A stretch of 64,000 nucleotides of DNA from Hyphomicrobium_A sp963722495 (lineage in GTDB: Bacteria; Pseudomonadota; Alphaproteobacteria; Rhizobiales; Hyphomicrobiaceae): the NCBI GenBank assembly GCA_963722495.1, contig CAVRND010000028.1, positions 186,001-250,000 of the forward strand. Reading direction: 5' to 3'. Under the pieces are notes generated by a model. That model saw nothing but the letters and a program-made list of their open reading frames with translations, was not told the DNA's origin and made no database searches. This document shows positions 50,728-60,580 of the stretch, one piece after another. The position numbers and the translations under genes were made by a program. Position 1 is the stretch's first letter. Every line of letters begins with the position of its first letter.

Positions 50728-53446
50728 TCAGTCGATGGTTTTGCCGCCGGTGCGCGCGCGAATGGAAGCCTGCGCCGCCGCTAGCCGCGCGATCGGCACG
50801 CGATAGGGCGAGCACGATACGTAATCGAGGCCGACCCGGTCGAAGAAGTCGACCGACTTGGGATCGCCCCCGTGCTCGCCACAGATGCCGACTTTCAATC
50901 CCGGCTTCACCGAGCGGCCGCGCTCGACGCCATAAGCGGATCAACTCACCGACACCCTCGACATCGATCGACACGAACGGATCGACGGTGAAAATCTTCT
51001 GGTTAGCGTAGGCCTCGAGGATCGGTCCGGCGTCGTCGCGGCTGAGGCCGAGCGTCGTCTGCGTCAGGTCGTTGGTACCGAACGAGAAGAACTCGGCGCC
51101 CATGTCGCCTTCGGCGATCTCCGCTGAGCGGAGCGCCGCGCGCGGCAGCTCGATCATCGTGCCGATGAGAAAGTCGAGCTTCCGCTTCGCTTCCTTCTGC
51201 ACGGCCTCGGCGGCGCGCAGGATGACATTGCGCAGGGTCGTGAATTCGGAACGGAAAGCGACAAGCGGCACCATGATCTCGAGCTTCACGGGCTGACCTG
51301 TCGTTTTCTCCGCCGCCACTGCTGCTTCGAAGGCGGCGCGCGCCTGCATCTCGGGTATCTCGGGGTAGAGGATGGCGAGGCGGCAGCCGCGGAAGCCGAG
51401 CATCGGGTTGAACTCCGACAGCTGCGTCACCCGCGCCTGCAGCTTTTCGGGCGGCACGCCGAGTTCGGCGGCGATGGCCGGAATCTCGTCGGCGTTGGTA
51501 GGCAGGAACTCGTGCAGCGGCGGATCGAGCAGCCGCACCGTGACCGGTAGCCCGGCCATGATCTCGAACAGCTGCTCGAAATCGGTGCGCTGCATCGGCA
51601 GGATCTTGGCGAGCGCGGCACGGCGCCCCGCTGCGTCGTCGGCAAGGATCATCTGCCGCACGGCGAGGATGCGCTCGGCATCGAAGAACATGTGCTCGGT
51701 GCGGCACAGACCGATGCCCTCGGCGCCGAACTCGCGCGCCTGACGCGCGTCGCGCGGGGTGTCCGCATTGGCGCGCACGGACAAGCGGCGCTCGGCGTCG
51801 GCCCAGCCCATGAGGGTAGCGAAGGATCCCGACAGCTCCGGCTCGCGCATCTTGGCGCGCCCCACGATCACCTGACCGGTGCTGCCGTCGATGGTGATGA
51901 TGTCGCCCTTATGCAGCGTGCGCGAACCGACCGACAGGGTGCCGGCCTTGGCATCGATGCGCAGCGCGCCGGCGCCCGAAACGCACGGGCGCCCCATGCC
52001 GCGCGCGACGACGGCGGCGTGACTGGTGGTGCCGCCGCGCGCCGTGAGAATGCCGACGGACGCATGCATGCCGTGGATATCTTCCGGGCTCGTTTCGAGC
52101 CGCACGAGGATCACCTCGCGCCCGCGCGTGCGCTCGGCCTCCGCGTCATCGGCGGTGAACACGATCTCACCCGATGCCGCGCCCGGAGAGGCCGGCAGGC
52201 CGCTGGTCAGCACGTCCTTCTTGGCGTCCGGGTCGAGCGTCGGGTGCAGGAGCTGATCGAGCGACGAGGCGTTGACGCGCATCACCGCCTCCGGCTTGGT
52301 GATGACACCTTCCTCGGCGAGCTCGACAGCGATGCGCAGGGAAGCTTCCGCGGTGCGCTTGCCCGAGCGTGTCTGCAAGACCCATAGCTTGCCGTTTTCG
52401 ATGGTGAACTCGATGTCCTGCATGTCGCGGTAGTGCTTCTCGAGGCGCCGGAACACCGCCGTCAGGCTGGCGAACGCCTCCGGCATCAATTCTTCGAGCG
52501 AGGGATTTTCGTCGCCCGCCTCGCGCCGCGCGCGCTCGGTCAGCGGCTGCGGCGTACGGATGCCGGCGACGACGTCCTCGCCCTGGGCATTGAGCAGGAA
52601 CTCGCCGTAAATCTCCTTGGCGCCGGTTGACGGACTGCGCGTGAAGGCGACGCCGGTGGCGCTGCTCTCGCCGAGATTGCCGAACACCATCGCCTGAACG
52701 GTAACGGCGGTGCCCCAGCTGTCGGGAATGTCGTGCAGGCGGCGATATGTATTGGCGCGTGCGTTCTGCCACGAGCCGAACACCGCGGCGATGGCACCGT
52801 AGAGCTGCGCGTGGGTGTCCTGCGGGAACGGCTTTCCGAGGTGCTCCTCGACCGCCTTCTTGTATTCCTCGATGATCTCCGCCCAGTCGTCGGCCTTTAG
52901 CTCCGTGTCGGAGCCCAGCGCGTTGAGGTTTTTGAAGTTCTCGAGGAGATCCTCGAACACGCCATGGTCGACGCCGAGCACCACGTCGGCATACATCTGG
53001 ATGAAACGGCGATAGCTGTCGTAGGCGAAGCGGCGGTCGCCTGAGCGCTTGGCAAGGCCTTCGACCGTCTCGTCGTTGAGGCCGAGGTTGAGGATGGTGT
53101 CCATCATGCCCGGCATCGAGGCGCGGGCGCCGGAGCGCACGGAGACGAGCAGCGGTCGCTCGACGTCGCCGAAGTGGGCGCCGACCGCATCGCCGATAAG
53201 GCGCACGGCCTTGTCGACCTGTGGGTTGAGACTATCGGGTAGCTTGCGGCCTTGCGCGTAGTAGGCGTCGCAAACCTTGGTGGTGATGGTGAAGCCGGGC
53301 GGCACCGGCAGGCCTAGGCTCGCCATCTCGGCCAGATTCGCGCCCTTGCCGCCGAGCAATTCCGTCATGTCTGCACGGCCGTCAACGTAACCGGCGGCGA
53401 AGGCGTAGACCCATTTCGGCTCGCCCTGCACAAACTTGTCCGCCAT
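50728..53446 (-). pseudogene. ppdK: Pyruvate, phosphate dikinase with a frameshift near the 3' end
   Basis: PPDK interconverts pyruvate and phosphoenolpyruvate with ATP and phosphate. It has the N-terminal nucleotide-binding domain (LLGGKGANLAEMASLGLPVP), the phosphohistidine motif GGTTSHAAVVARGMGRPCVS, and the C-terminal TIM barrel with GIGLCRTEHMFF, LEIMVPLVAFRSEF and FFSFGTNDLTQTTLG. At about 50934 an extra base shifts the frame after VGELIR; in the next frame the normal ending GRSVKPGLKVGICGEHGGD and VSCSPYRVPIARLAAAQA follows. The missing catalytic cysteine of CSP is in that tail, so an unrepaired gene would be dead. MADKFVQGEP at 53446 is the start; the upstream ATG is rejected. Confidence 0.93.
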
Positions 53447-53551
53447 CTTGCCTTTTCCCCGCGACGTTATCGCCCGCTCCTCGGCAAGCCGGCTGTCGTC
53501 GTGTGATGGCATATCAGCCTCTCCGCCCGCTCGAAAGGTGCGCAAGCTTCC

Positions 53552-53626
53552 CCACAGTGAAACTGGGCCCGGGCGACCCGCGTTCCAAGCCGCCTTTGAC
53601 GCAGCGGCCGGCTTATTTCACTGTGG
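53552..53626. promoter_or_regulatory. Inverted repeat between divergent ppdK and peptidase genes
   Basis: CCACAGTGAAA at 53552-53562 and TTTCACTGTGG at 53616-53626 are perfect 11-base inverted arms around 53 bases, located between the divergent ppdK and M20 peptidase starts. It could be a regulator site or a stem; no regulator is adjacent. The loop is GC-rich. Confidence 0.45.
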
Positions 53627-53650
53627 CGCCCGCTATCGGGGAGGAAGTCT

Positions 53651-55057
53651 ATGAGCGAAACGCTGAACCAAGTGCTGACGACGCTGGACGATACGAGCGA
53701 TGCGGCGCTGGCGCGGCTGTTCCAGCTCCTGCGCATAGAGAGCGTATCGACCGACCCGGCCTATAAGGCCGGCTGCCTGGAGGCGGCGCAGTGGTGCGCT
53801 GAGGAGCTTTCCGATCTCGGGTTCGACGCGCGCGTCGTGCCGACCACCGGGCATCCGATGGTCGTGGCGCACGACAAGACGCCCCTCGCCGCCGGTTCGC
53901 CGCACGTGCTGTTCTACGGCCACTACGACGTACAGCCGGCCGACCCCGTCAACTTGTGGTCATCGCCGCCGTTCGAGCCGATCATCATCTCCGATGCGGT
54001 CAACGGCCAGGTGATCGTCGCGCGCGGCGCTGAGGACAACAAAGGTCAGCTGATGACCTTTTTCACAGCGATCCGCGCCTGGAAGGCTGTCGCCGGTCAG
54101 CTGCCGATCTCGGTGTCGGTGATGCTGGAAGGCGAGGAGGAGTGCGGCTCGCCGTCGTTGCCGGCTTTCCTCGCCGAATACGGAGACGAGCTGAAGGCCG
54201 ACGTTGTGCTCGTATGCGACACGGGCCAATGGGACAAGGATACGCCGGCGATCACGACCATGCTGCGTGGCCTCGCCTCTATCGAGGTGACGGTGACAGG
54301 GCCGTCGCGCGATCTGCACTCAGGCATCTACGGCGGGCCGGCCGCCAATCCGATCCGCGTGCTGGCGCGCATCATAGCCGCGATGCACGACGACAACGGC
54401 CGCATAACCGTGCCCGGGTTCTATGACGGCGTCGCCGAGATACCCCCTGCGCAGCAGGAACAATGGTCGACACTCGGCTTTCGCGGCGAGTCGTTTCTCG
54501 GCACCGTCGGCCTGAAGCAGCCGGCGGGAGAGAGCGATCGTTCCGTGCTTGAGCAACTGTGGTCGCGGCCGACACTGGAGTTCAACGGCATCACAGGTGG
54601 CTACCAGGGGGTCGGCACCAAGACGGTCATTCCGTCGAAGGCGTCGGTGAAGATCACCTGCCGCCTGGTGGCCGGTCAAGATCCGGCCCAGCTGCTCGCC
54701 AACATCGAGGCCTTCGTGCGTGCGCGTCTACCGGCCGATTGCAGTGCCGAGTTCACGAGCAAGCAAGCGGGCACCGCCATCTCATTCGATACCAGCACGG
54801 CTTTCATGAAGGCCGCGGCGGCAGCGCTGGCCGACGAGTGGGGAAAGCCGCCGGTCCTCATGGGCTCGGGCGCGTCGATCCCGATCGTCACCTCGTTCAA
54901 GGAGGTTTTGGGGTGCGAAAGTCTGATGATCGGCTTCGGGCTCGATGACGACCGCATCCACAGCCCCAACGAAAAATACAATCTTTCCAGCTTCAAGAAA
55001 GGCGCGCGCAGCTGGGCCCGCATCCTAGAGCGGTTGGCCGGCGCAGGATCTGCGTGA
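53651..55057 (+). CDS. M20 family metallopeptidase (dipeptidase-like)
   Basis: M20 peptidases are di-zinc exopeptidases. The 468-residue protein has the metal-binding blocks VLFYGHYDVQPADPVNLW, VARGAEDNKGQLMTFFTA, SVMLEGEEECGSPSLPAF and VLVCDTGQWD. A dimerisation domain lies in the middle and the C-terminal histidine in the DRIHSPNEKYNLSSF segment. Length is typical for the ArgE/DapE/ACY1-like dipeptidase group; substrate is not determined. Confidence 0.92.
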   Translation: MSETLNQVLTTLDDTSDAALARLFQLLRIESVSTDPAYKAGCLEAAQWCAEELSDLGFDARVVPTTGHPMVVAHDKTPLAAGSPHVLFYGHYDVQPADPVNLWSSPPFEPIIISDAVNGQVIVARGAEDNKGQLMTFFTAIRAWKAVAGQLPISVSVMLEGEEECGSPSLPAFLAEYGDELKADVVLVCDTGQWDKDTPAITTMLRGLASIEVTVTGPSRDLHSGIYGGPAANPIRVLARIIAAMHDDNGRITVPGFYDGVAEIPPAQQEQWSTLGFRGESFLGTVGLKQPAGESDRSVLEQLWSRPTLEFNGITGGYQGVGTKTVIPSKASVKITCRLVAGQDPAQLLANIEAFVRARLPADCSAEFTSKQAGTAISFDTSTAFMKAAAAALADEWGKPPVLMGSGASIPIVTSFKEVLGCESLMIGFGLDDDRIHSPNEKYNLSSFKKGARSWARILERLAGAGSA

Positions 55058-55123
55058 CGGGGCAGTCGTTGTCCTCGGCGCCGCAACCCTTAGTATACGC
55101 GGAAGGACAGCGGAGACCTGCCC

Positions 55124-55588
55124 ATGATGCTCGGATTGATACCCATCATCGCTGCCATTGCCCTTGCCACTGTAGCCGACCCATCACCTGCAACGGCCGA
55201 AAGGCGCTACATCGTCGTGACCGCAGTGGAGCCGAAGGGAGGAGCCTCGGTCGACAAGGAGCCGTACCCGAGGACGCCGCTGCCCGAAGGTGGCGGCTAC
55301 CAGCTGAAAAAGCCCAATGCGGAAGGCCGCTGGGAGGTCGCTGTCTACGTCTTCGATCCGCGGCAGATCTTCGTCGACGAAGGCGATGAGGTGACGCTCG
55401 ATTTCGTCGGCATCAATGGCGCCAGCCACCCCATCAACATCGGCGGTTACGACAAGACGTTCGTGCTGAAGCGCGGACAGTCGACGCGCGTCACATTCAC
55501 GGCCGACAAGGCTGGCACTTTCCCCATCGTCTGCGCGACGCATCACCCGACGATGGTCGCCGAACTCATCGTCGCGGCTAAGAAATAG
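55124..55588 (+). CDS. Secreted cupredoxin-domain protein
   Basis: A signal peptide (MMLGLIPIIAAIALATVAD) precedes a cupredoxin-like domain: VYVFDPRQIFVDEGDEVTLD, INGASHPINIGGYDKTF and FPIVCATHHPTMVAELIV. The His in ASHPIN and the Cys-x2-His and Met of CATHHPTM fit a type 1 copper site. GGAG precedes the start. It may carry electrons or copper in the periplasm. It lies just upstream of the RNase T2 gene. Confidence 0.85.
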   Translation: MMLGLIPIIAAIALATVADPSPATAERRYIVVTAVEPKGGASVDKEPYPRTPLPEGGGYQLKKPNAEGRWEVAVYVFDPRQIFVDEGDEVTLDFVGINGASHPINIGGYDKTFVLKRGQSTRVTFTADKAGTFPIVCATHHPTMVAELIVAAKK

Positions 55589-55627
55589 GCAACAGGATCC
55601 GGCCTGCAGAAGATGGACCTCCTGATA

Positions 55628-56459
55628 ATGTCCACGCAAAGACTTGTGATCGCTTCTTCTGGCGCTACTCGCGCTCGCCGGCATCGCCTCGACGTGCGCG
55701 CAGGATTTGCACAAGGCGCCCTGGCCGAGCGAAGTCTTCCGCGCCAAGCCGCAGCAGAACACCGCCGGCAAGTTCGACTACTACACGATGGTAATGTCGT
55801 GGAGCCCGACGCACTGCGTCACCGCGCAAGAGGGCCGCGACGAGCAGCAATGCGCGCGCATGGATGGCCTGCGCTACGGCTTCGTACTGCACGGGCTGTG
55901 GCCGCAGTACGAGAAGGGTTTTCCAGAGGCGTGCCCGATCGGGCGCAAGCCGTTCGTCCCTCAACCGGTGATCAACAGCATGCTCGACATCATGCCGTCG
56001 GGCGGCCTCGTGATCCACGAGTACAAGCTGCATGGGACCTGCTCGGGACTGGATCCGGCCGGCTATTACAATCTGTCGCGTCAGCTGTTCAGGCGCGTTC
56101 GCGTTCCCGAGCGCTATCAGAACCCGTTCGAGACGCAGTTCGTCGCCCCGCGCGAGGTCGTGGGGGACTTCATGCGCGCCAATCCGTGGCTGCGCCCCGA
56201 GATGATCGCCGTCACTTGCGGCGGCCCGGGAAACCGGCTGCGCGATGTACGAATCTGCATGACACGCGACGGCGCGCCGCGCGCCTGCGGCCATAACGAA
56301 GATCGGCGTAAGCTGTGCCGCGCCGATCAGCTACATGTGCCGCCGGTCCGCTCCACACGCCGCGAGGACGGCAGCAACGCATCGACCAATCCGATGCAGC
56401 CCAAGCGCGATCGCGGCCTGCCGCGGCCCCGTGTGCTGGAATCGCCCGGCCGCTTCTGA
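55628..56459 (+). pseudogene. RNase T2 family secreted ribonuclease with frameshift in the signal peptide
   Basis: RNase T2 enzymes cleave RNA in periplasm or medium. The body has the two catalytic segments FVLHGLWPQYEKG (CAS I) and IHEYKLHGTCSGL (CAS II), with cysteines for disulfides and a basic C-terminal tail. The signal peptide region SLLLALLALAGIASTCAQ is in the same frame as the body but has no start; an ATG at 55628 in another frame joins it if one base near 55647-55652 is removed. An ATG at 55707 would make a protein without a signal. Confidence 0.8.
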
Positions 56460-56466
56460 CGCGCCT

Positions 56467-56633
56467 CTAGTGTGATGATCGAGAAATTCGCCGGTGCTGG
56501 CGGGTAGGTATCGAGCGAATTTCTCGATCTGAATCACACTAGCAAGTCCATGTTTCTAGTGTCCCTTATGATTCCGAAGTTCGCTCCCAGCCCCAGCCGC
56601 GAGCACTGGCGAACTTCGGAATCGGGACGCTAG
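56467..56633. repeat. 167-bp double-hairpin repeat element, copy 2
   Basis: Unit B (56467-56542) and unit A (56556-56633) appear in the opposite orientation to copy 1, with CTAG at each unit boundary and a 13-base spacer related to that of copy 1. Arms match closely; the loops differ. The total length is exactly that of copy 1. Located between RNase T2 and the next gene, it may form strong RNA hairpins. Confidence 0.85.
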
Positions 56634-56751
56634 CGCATCTGTGGACAGCGGCGCCCGTGCCACACGCTTCACACTGCCGCCGCCTTGCCCCGCGCCCAAC
56701 CGCTCCGCAGACTTACGCATGTGATTCTTGCCGACGTCTGGGGTCAGCACC

Positions 56752-57144
56752 ATGCGAGACATAGCGCAGGAGGGACGATCGGCGCCTGCCCCCGCGCCGG
56801 GCGTGAGACGCCGGGCGTCGCGCGGCGCTGCATTGTGGGCAACCATCGGCTTCGCCAGCGGTGCCATCTTCTGGCACGGATCCGGATTGTGGGACTTCGT
56901 CTCGGCTATCGTGACCAATCCGGACAGCAAGGCAGTGCCGTGGGGACACGCCGATCTCGCCGCTGGCCCGATCGAAACCGGCAGCCTGCCAAGCATTCAC
57001 ATCGTCGATCCGGCGCGTTGCACCGACGTTAAACTCGACCGGCAGGCGAACCGGACAGTCATGCGCGCCTGCCCCAGCGACGGACTGGCGCTGCGTCTCG
57101 ACGCCAGCAACGACCGCGGCGATCTCGCTGCACTTGCCGAGTAG
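56752..57144 (+). CDS. Hypothetical single-pass membrane protein, 130 aa
   Basis: The product (MRDIAQEGRSAPAPAPGV) has a basic Pro/Ala-rich start, one membrane segment (about residues 27-45, AALWATIGFASGAIFW) and a periplasmic part with LPSIHIVDPARCTDVKLDRQ and VMRACPSDGLAL. Two cysteines might pair. I recognise no family. The 3' end is convergent with the 250-aa gene. Confidence 0.6.
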   Translation: MRDIAQEGRSAPAPAPGVRRRASRGAALWATIGFASGAIFWHGSGLWDFVSAIVTNPDSKAVPWGHADLAAGPIETGSLPSIHIVDPARCTDVKLDRQANRTVMRACPSDGLALRLDASNDRGDLAALAE

Positions 57145-57172
57145 AAAACCCTCGATTTAGCAGCGCCCGAGA

Positions 57173-57925
57173 CTAGGCCGCTCGACGCGTCCGCTCGGCG
57201 CGCCAGCTCTGCGGTGTCCGCGCCACGTAGCCGAGCGCAGCTGGAGCATGCGCGTCGTATAGTGTCGTCGGGTCGATGCTCCAACGGCTGGCGAGGCGCA
57301 TCACGTGATCCTCGGTTGGATGCAGGATCAGCTCTCCGCCGGCGTCGCCCCTCCGCTCCCGAACACCACGCAGCTCAAACAGCTTGAGGCCGAGGCCGCG
57401 CTCCTCCTTGCTGGTGCGCCCCTTGTTCCAGACGATACCCTCGTCGGTGACCGCGAAGGCGCGTACCAGCCGCCCGTCCTGGACGCGCGCCCAGGCGTAA
57501 TAGTCGATTGGCGGGTAGCTGAAAAAGTACTGTACCTCGTCGAAGTGGCCGCCGAGGTCGACAAGCAGCGGGGTGCATTTGTCGATGAAGCCGCGTCCGA
57601 CCGGATGCGGCAGCGGCAGACCGACGACGAACGTCCAGCCTTGCACGGGCGGCGACACGAACACGTGCGCAGCGCCCAGCCAGTCGTCGTAGGCGGCGCC
57701 TATTCCGGAATTCCAGTTGCAGGGACTTGGCTCTTCGAGCCGCAGGGCCTCAAGCACAGCTACGGGATCATCACTGCGTACGGCGAGCCAGGCCATTCCG
57801 CATCCGAACGCGCATGGCCCGTCCGGGCTGGATGCCAACACGATACGCTTGGCGCCTCCGGCGCGCGCGAGCCGGTAGGCTCCCGCGACAGTCAAAACAA
57901 TCATACCGAGGATGGTGAGGATCAC
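57173..57925 (-). CDS. Conserved hypothetical protein with N-terminal membrane anchor, 250 aa
   Basis: An N-terminal hydrophobic segment (MILTILGMIVLTVAGAYRLA) precedes a soluble domain with CAFGCGMAWLAVRSDDPVAV, VFVSPPVQGWTFVVGLPLPH, VQYFFSYPPIDYYAWARV, and RSTSKEERGLGLKLF-like charge clusters. WLAVRSDDPVAVLEAL and PPVQGWTFVVG recall a widespread family of uncharacterised proteins. No function can be given. Confidence 0.72.
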   Translation of the reverse strand: MILTILGMIVLTVAGAYRLARAGGAKRIVLASSPDGPCAFGCGMAWLAVRSDDPVAVLEALRLEEPSPCNWNSGIGAAYDDWLGAAHVFVSPPVQGWTFVVGLPLPHPVGRGFIDKCTPLLVDLGGHFDEVQYFFSYPPIDYYAWARVQDGRLVRAFAVTDEGIVWNKGRTSKEERGLGLKLFELRGVRERRGDAGGELILHPTEDHVMRLASRWSIDPTTLYDAHAPAALGYVARTPQSWRAERTRRAA

Positions 57926-58301
57926 GGCGCGCCGCCAGTCTGGCTGTTCGCGCGTTTATGCTGCCGATCGTCAGGCGACGGCAAGATGGGGGCTTCCCAG
58001 GGCTGGGGAAAAGCGAATGGGTATTGAGTGCCGCCCAGGGAGAGGGAACGAGGCCAGCTCACGCCACCGCCGAGCGGGTATCCGGCGGACGCCGCGAAAC
58101 TGGCCTCTGGCCTCGCTGAGCGCGCCTTTTGAGGGCTCTGGCGCACTCCGCGTTTTGGCTACCGAGGCCACCGCTGGTAAGCCAGCGGATCGGCCGGCGG
58201 CCAAATGCTTTTCAGCACGCGTACGATTAGCGGAGGCGTGTGACAGGCCTGTGTCGCGGAGGTGACAGTCATTCACGTCGAGCAGCAAACGTCACGAATC
58301 G
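57926..58301. other. Intergenic stretch between the 250-aa gene and the porin cluster
   Basis: Only short frames with composition unlike the neighbours occur here, so no gene is supported. It is GC-rich and holds no recognised RNA or operator. The terminator of the first porin starts at its right end. Confidence 0.5.
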
Positions 58302-58331
58302 AAAAGGCGGCGCCTTGAGTGCGCCGCCTTT
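58302..58331 (-). terminator. Terminator of the first TorF porin gene
   Basis: On the minus strand AAAGGCGGCGC, a 7-base loop and GCGCCGCCTTT form an 11-bp stem followed by TCGATT. It lies about 28 bases after the porin stop at 58359. Confidence 0.85.
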
Positions 58332-58358
58332 GTAAATTCGCCAAGACGTGACCTGCGA

Positions 58359-59200
58359 TCAGGGAACGACGACCTTGGCAGAGAACACGAAGCGCTCGTC
58401 GCAGAGCGACGCGAGGGCGCAAATGTTCGCCGCATCGCCGCCGATGTTGCGTATCCCAGTAGCGGAAGTCGAACGAGATGTTATCGACGGCGAGATTGAG
58501 ACCCGCATTCCAGTAGTAATACTCGTCGTCGGTGCCATTGACGTTGACGAAGTAGCCGTCGTTGCTGTCACCCTTCTGCCAGCCGAGCACGCCATTGATC
58601 ATGGGCGTGAAGATGTGGAACTTGGGCAGCGTCCAGGCGGCCAACGTTTCGATCGTCCAAACCGAGCCGGTCTCGGCGAAGTAATCCGGCGACCAGTAGA
58701 CCATGGTGCCGGTCACCAAGCTCGGATGCAATGCCGACCAGCTGTAGCCGGCCTTCAGTTCCACGTAGTTGGGATCGTTCATGGGCACCGAAGTCGGGAT
58801 TGGCGCCGGGATAGGAATAGTAGATGACGCCGAAATCCAAGTTGATGGTGCCGAACGGCGAGTTCCAGGTCGGCTTGATACCGCCGTACCAGTCAACCTC
58901 GGCATCGGCTGGCGGAGCGCCGGCGAAGTCGACCATCGACGCCCAGACGCCGGCATAGAGAATGCCGTAGCCGAAGTCGGCGCCGCCTTGCAGGGCCGGA
59001 TCGTTGTCGGACTGCGAGATGCCGCGGAAGACATAGTCCGAGGTCGCGCCGACGTTGAAGGAGTAGGTGAACTTGCGGCCCTCTTCGGCCGCCGCCGGAG
59101 CGGCAACCTCATAGCCGTCGGCGCGTGCGCCTATTGAGCCGGCGACCAGCGCCAAACCCAGAGCGCCGCTCAGCGCAAGAAATTTCCGTGACCCGATCAT
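58359..59200 (-). pseudogene. TorF/TIGR02001-type outer-membrane porin, copy 1, two frameshifts
   Basis: Family members are beta-barrel outer-membrane proteins. The sequence begins with a signal peptide (MIGSRKFLALSGALGLALV) and the mature marker DGYEVAAPAAAEEGRKFTYS, then the beta-strand motifs SDYVFRGISQSDNDPALQGG, VDWYGGIKPTWN and IYYSYPGANP. At about 58782 an extra C shifts the frame (ALHPSLVTGTMVYWSPDYFA continues), and at about 58447 an extra C shifts it again before ANICALASLCDERFVFSAKV, the usual ending. Both repair by one-base removal. The tandem copies 2 and 3 are close relatives. Confidence 0.87.
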
Positions 59201-59400
59201 GATGCGGTCCATCCCCGTTCGGCCCAGACGCGCCACAACCTCTGCCGCAAATGCGGCTTTGGATCAGGAGGCCTGATGCGCTGCGTCGGCACAAGACGGA
59301 TTTGGAACGGCACTTTCGCTTGTTGTGGCCGTGTTGCGTGCTGGCAACGATTGGTAAACGGAATTTAACGAATAGGCTGCATTTGCGGGCCCAAAACACA

Positions 59401-59431
59401 GATCGGGGCCGAGCGATGCCCGGCCCCGATC
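59401..59431 (-). terminator. Terminator of the second TorF porin gene
   Basis: GATCGGGGCCG and CGGCCCCGATC form an 11-bp stem around a 9-base loop; on the minus strand it is followed by TGTGTTTTGG. It lies 25 bases after the second porin stop. Confidence 0.8.
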
Positions 59432-59455
59432 CATGTCAGCTGAGAGAGAAGTCGC

Positions 59456-60286
59456 TTAGGGAAGAACGACCTTGGCGCTGAACACGAAGCGCGAGTCGCA
59501 GTAGTCGTTGATGCAAGTGAGCGTATCCGACACAGCGTTAGAGGCGTTCGAGGTGCCCCAATAGCGGAAGTCGAAGGTCAGCTTTTCGACCGTCAGAGCG
59601 AGGCCCGCGTTGTAGTACCAATAGTCGCTGAAGCCGTTGAAGTTCGAGTAATCGTCGTCCGAGCTGGTCTGATAACCGATCGTGCCCGTGATGGCCGGGG
59701 TGAACACACCAACCTGATGGAAGGTGTAGGCGGCGACGCCCTCGAAGGTCCACACGCTGCCGGTTTCGGCAAAGTAGTCGGGCGACCAGTAGATGGTGGC
59801 GCCTGCGGTAAGGCTCTTCACGATCTCGCCGCTGACGCCGGCTTTCAGCTCGACGTAGTTGAGATCGGGAAAGGTGACGAGCGGAAGGATCGGACCGGAT
59901 CCGGGATAGGTGTAGTAGATCACGCCGAGATCGAACGTGGCCTTGCCCCACGTCGGCTTGATGCCGCCGTACCAGTCCATCTCGACCTGGGCGTCGTTGA
60001 GGCCCGCTTCGAAGTCGAGGCCGGAAGCCCACCAGCCGGCGTACAGGATGCCGTAGCCGAGATCGATGCCGCCCTGGATGGTCGGATCGTTGTCGGTCTG
60101 CGAGATGCCGCGGAAGACGTAGTCCGAGGTCGCGCCGATGTTGAAGGAGTAGGTGAACTTGCGGCCCTCGTCGGCGGCGGCGGGTGCAGCAACCTCATAC
60201 CCGTCGGCGGCGGCGGTGCCGGTGATTGCGATGAGCGCTAGCCCTACCGCCCCGCACAGGGCAGCAAGCTTTGAAGTGTTCGTCAT
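59456..60286 (-). CDS. TorF/TIGR02001-type outer-membrane porin, copy 2 (intact)
   Basis: The only intact member of the three. The 276-residue product has a signal peptide (MTNTSKLAALCGAVGLALIA), DGYEVAAPAAADEGRKFTYS, beta strands SDYVFRGISQTDNDPTIQGG, MDWYGGIKPTWGKATFDLG and YYTYPGSGPILP, AETGSVWTFEGVAAYTF, and the C-terminal strand DSRFVFSAKVVLP. Two cysteines near the C-terminus (LTCINDYCD) are shared with copy 3. The start at 60286 is chosen over an upstream one by signal-peptide fit. It is flanked by terminators and so is transcribed alone. Confidence 0.93.
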   Translation of the reverse strand: MTNTSKLAALCGAVGLALIAITGTAAADGYEVAAPAAADEGRKFTYSFNIGATSDYVFRGISQTDNDPTIQGGIDLGYGILYAGWWASGLDFEAGLNDAQVEMDWYGGIKPTWGKATFDLGVIYYTYPGSGPILPLVTFPDLNYVELKAGVSGEIVKSLTAGATIYWSPDYFAETGSVWTFEGVAAYTFHQVGVFTPAITGTIGYQTSSDDDYSNFNGFSDYWYYNAGLALTVEKLTFDFRYWGTSNASNAVSDTLTCINDYCDSRFVFSAKVVLP

Positions 60287-60521
60287 GTGAAGCCAATTCC
60301 CTCTTGCTTTCGAGGGCAAGAACGCGCCCAACCGCCAAAATCGCATCCGCGGTGCGCGTTACGGGAATCCACGGCGTGAGTTCAGGAACGCCCCAAATCA
60401 CCGATGTTCACAAGATATAATCAGGTTATCCAAGGCACACGGCTCGGAAACCGTGGCCGCAGAGCAACTTTCCTATGTTTTACAGGCTTGTAGCCGCTCA
60501 GAAATTAGGCAGTTGACGCAA
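60287..60521. other. Promoter region of porin copy 2
   Basis: The stretch upstream of copy 2 has no gene and is somewhat AT-rich near 60400-60490 (TATAATCAGG at 60414 onward). It must contain the copy 2 promoter; no operator palindrome stands out. Confidence 0.45.
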
Positions 60522-60547
60522 AACGGGGCCGATTTCTCGGCCCCGTT
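60522..60547 (-). terminator. Terminator of the third TorF porin gene
   Basis: AACGGGGCCGA, a four-base loop and TCGGCCCCGTT form a perfect 11-bp stem, followed on the minus strand by TTGCG. It lies about 33 bases after the third porin stop. Confidence 0.85.
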
Positions 60548-60580
60548 GGCGTGTGGATAGCTCTGACTTCGCGTAGCGTA

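Noticed and set aside
57922..58146. Minus-strand frame of 74 codons
   Set aside because: No ribosome binding site or family; composition does not fit neighbours. Possibly part of an intergenic repeat, but unsupported.
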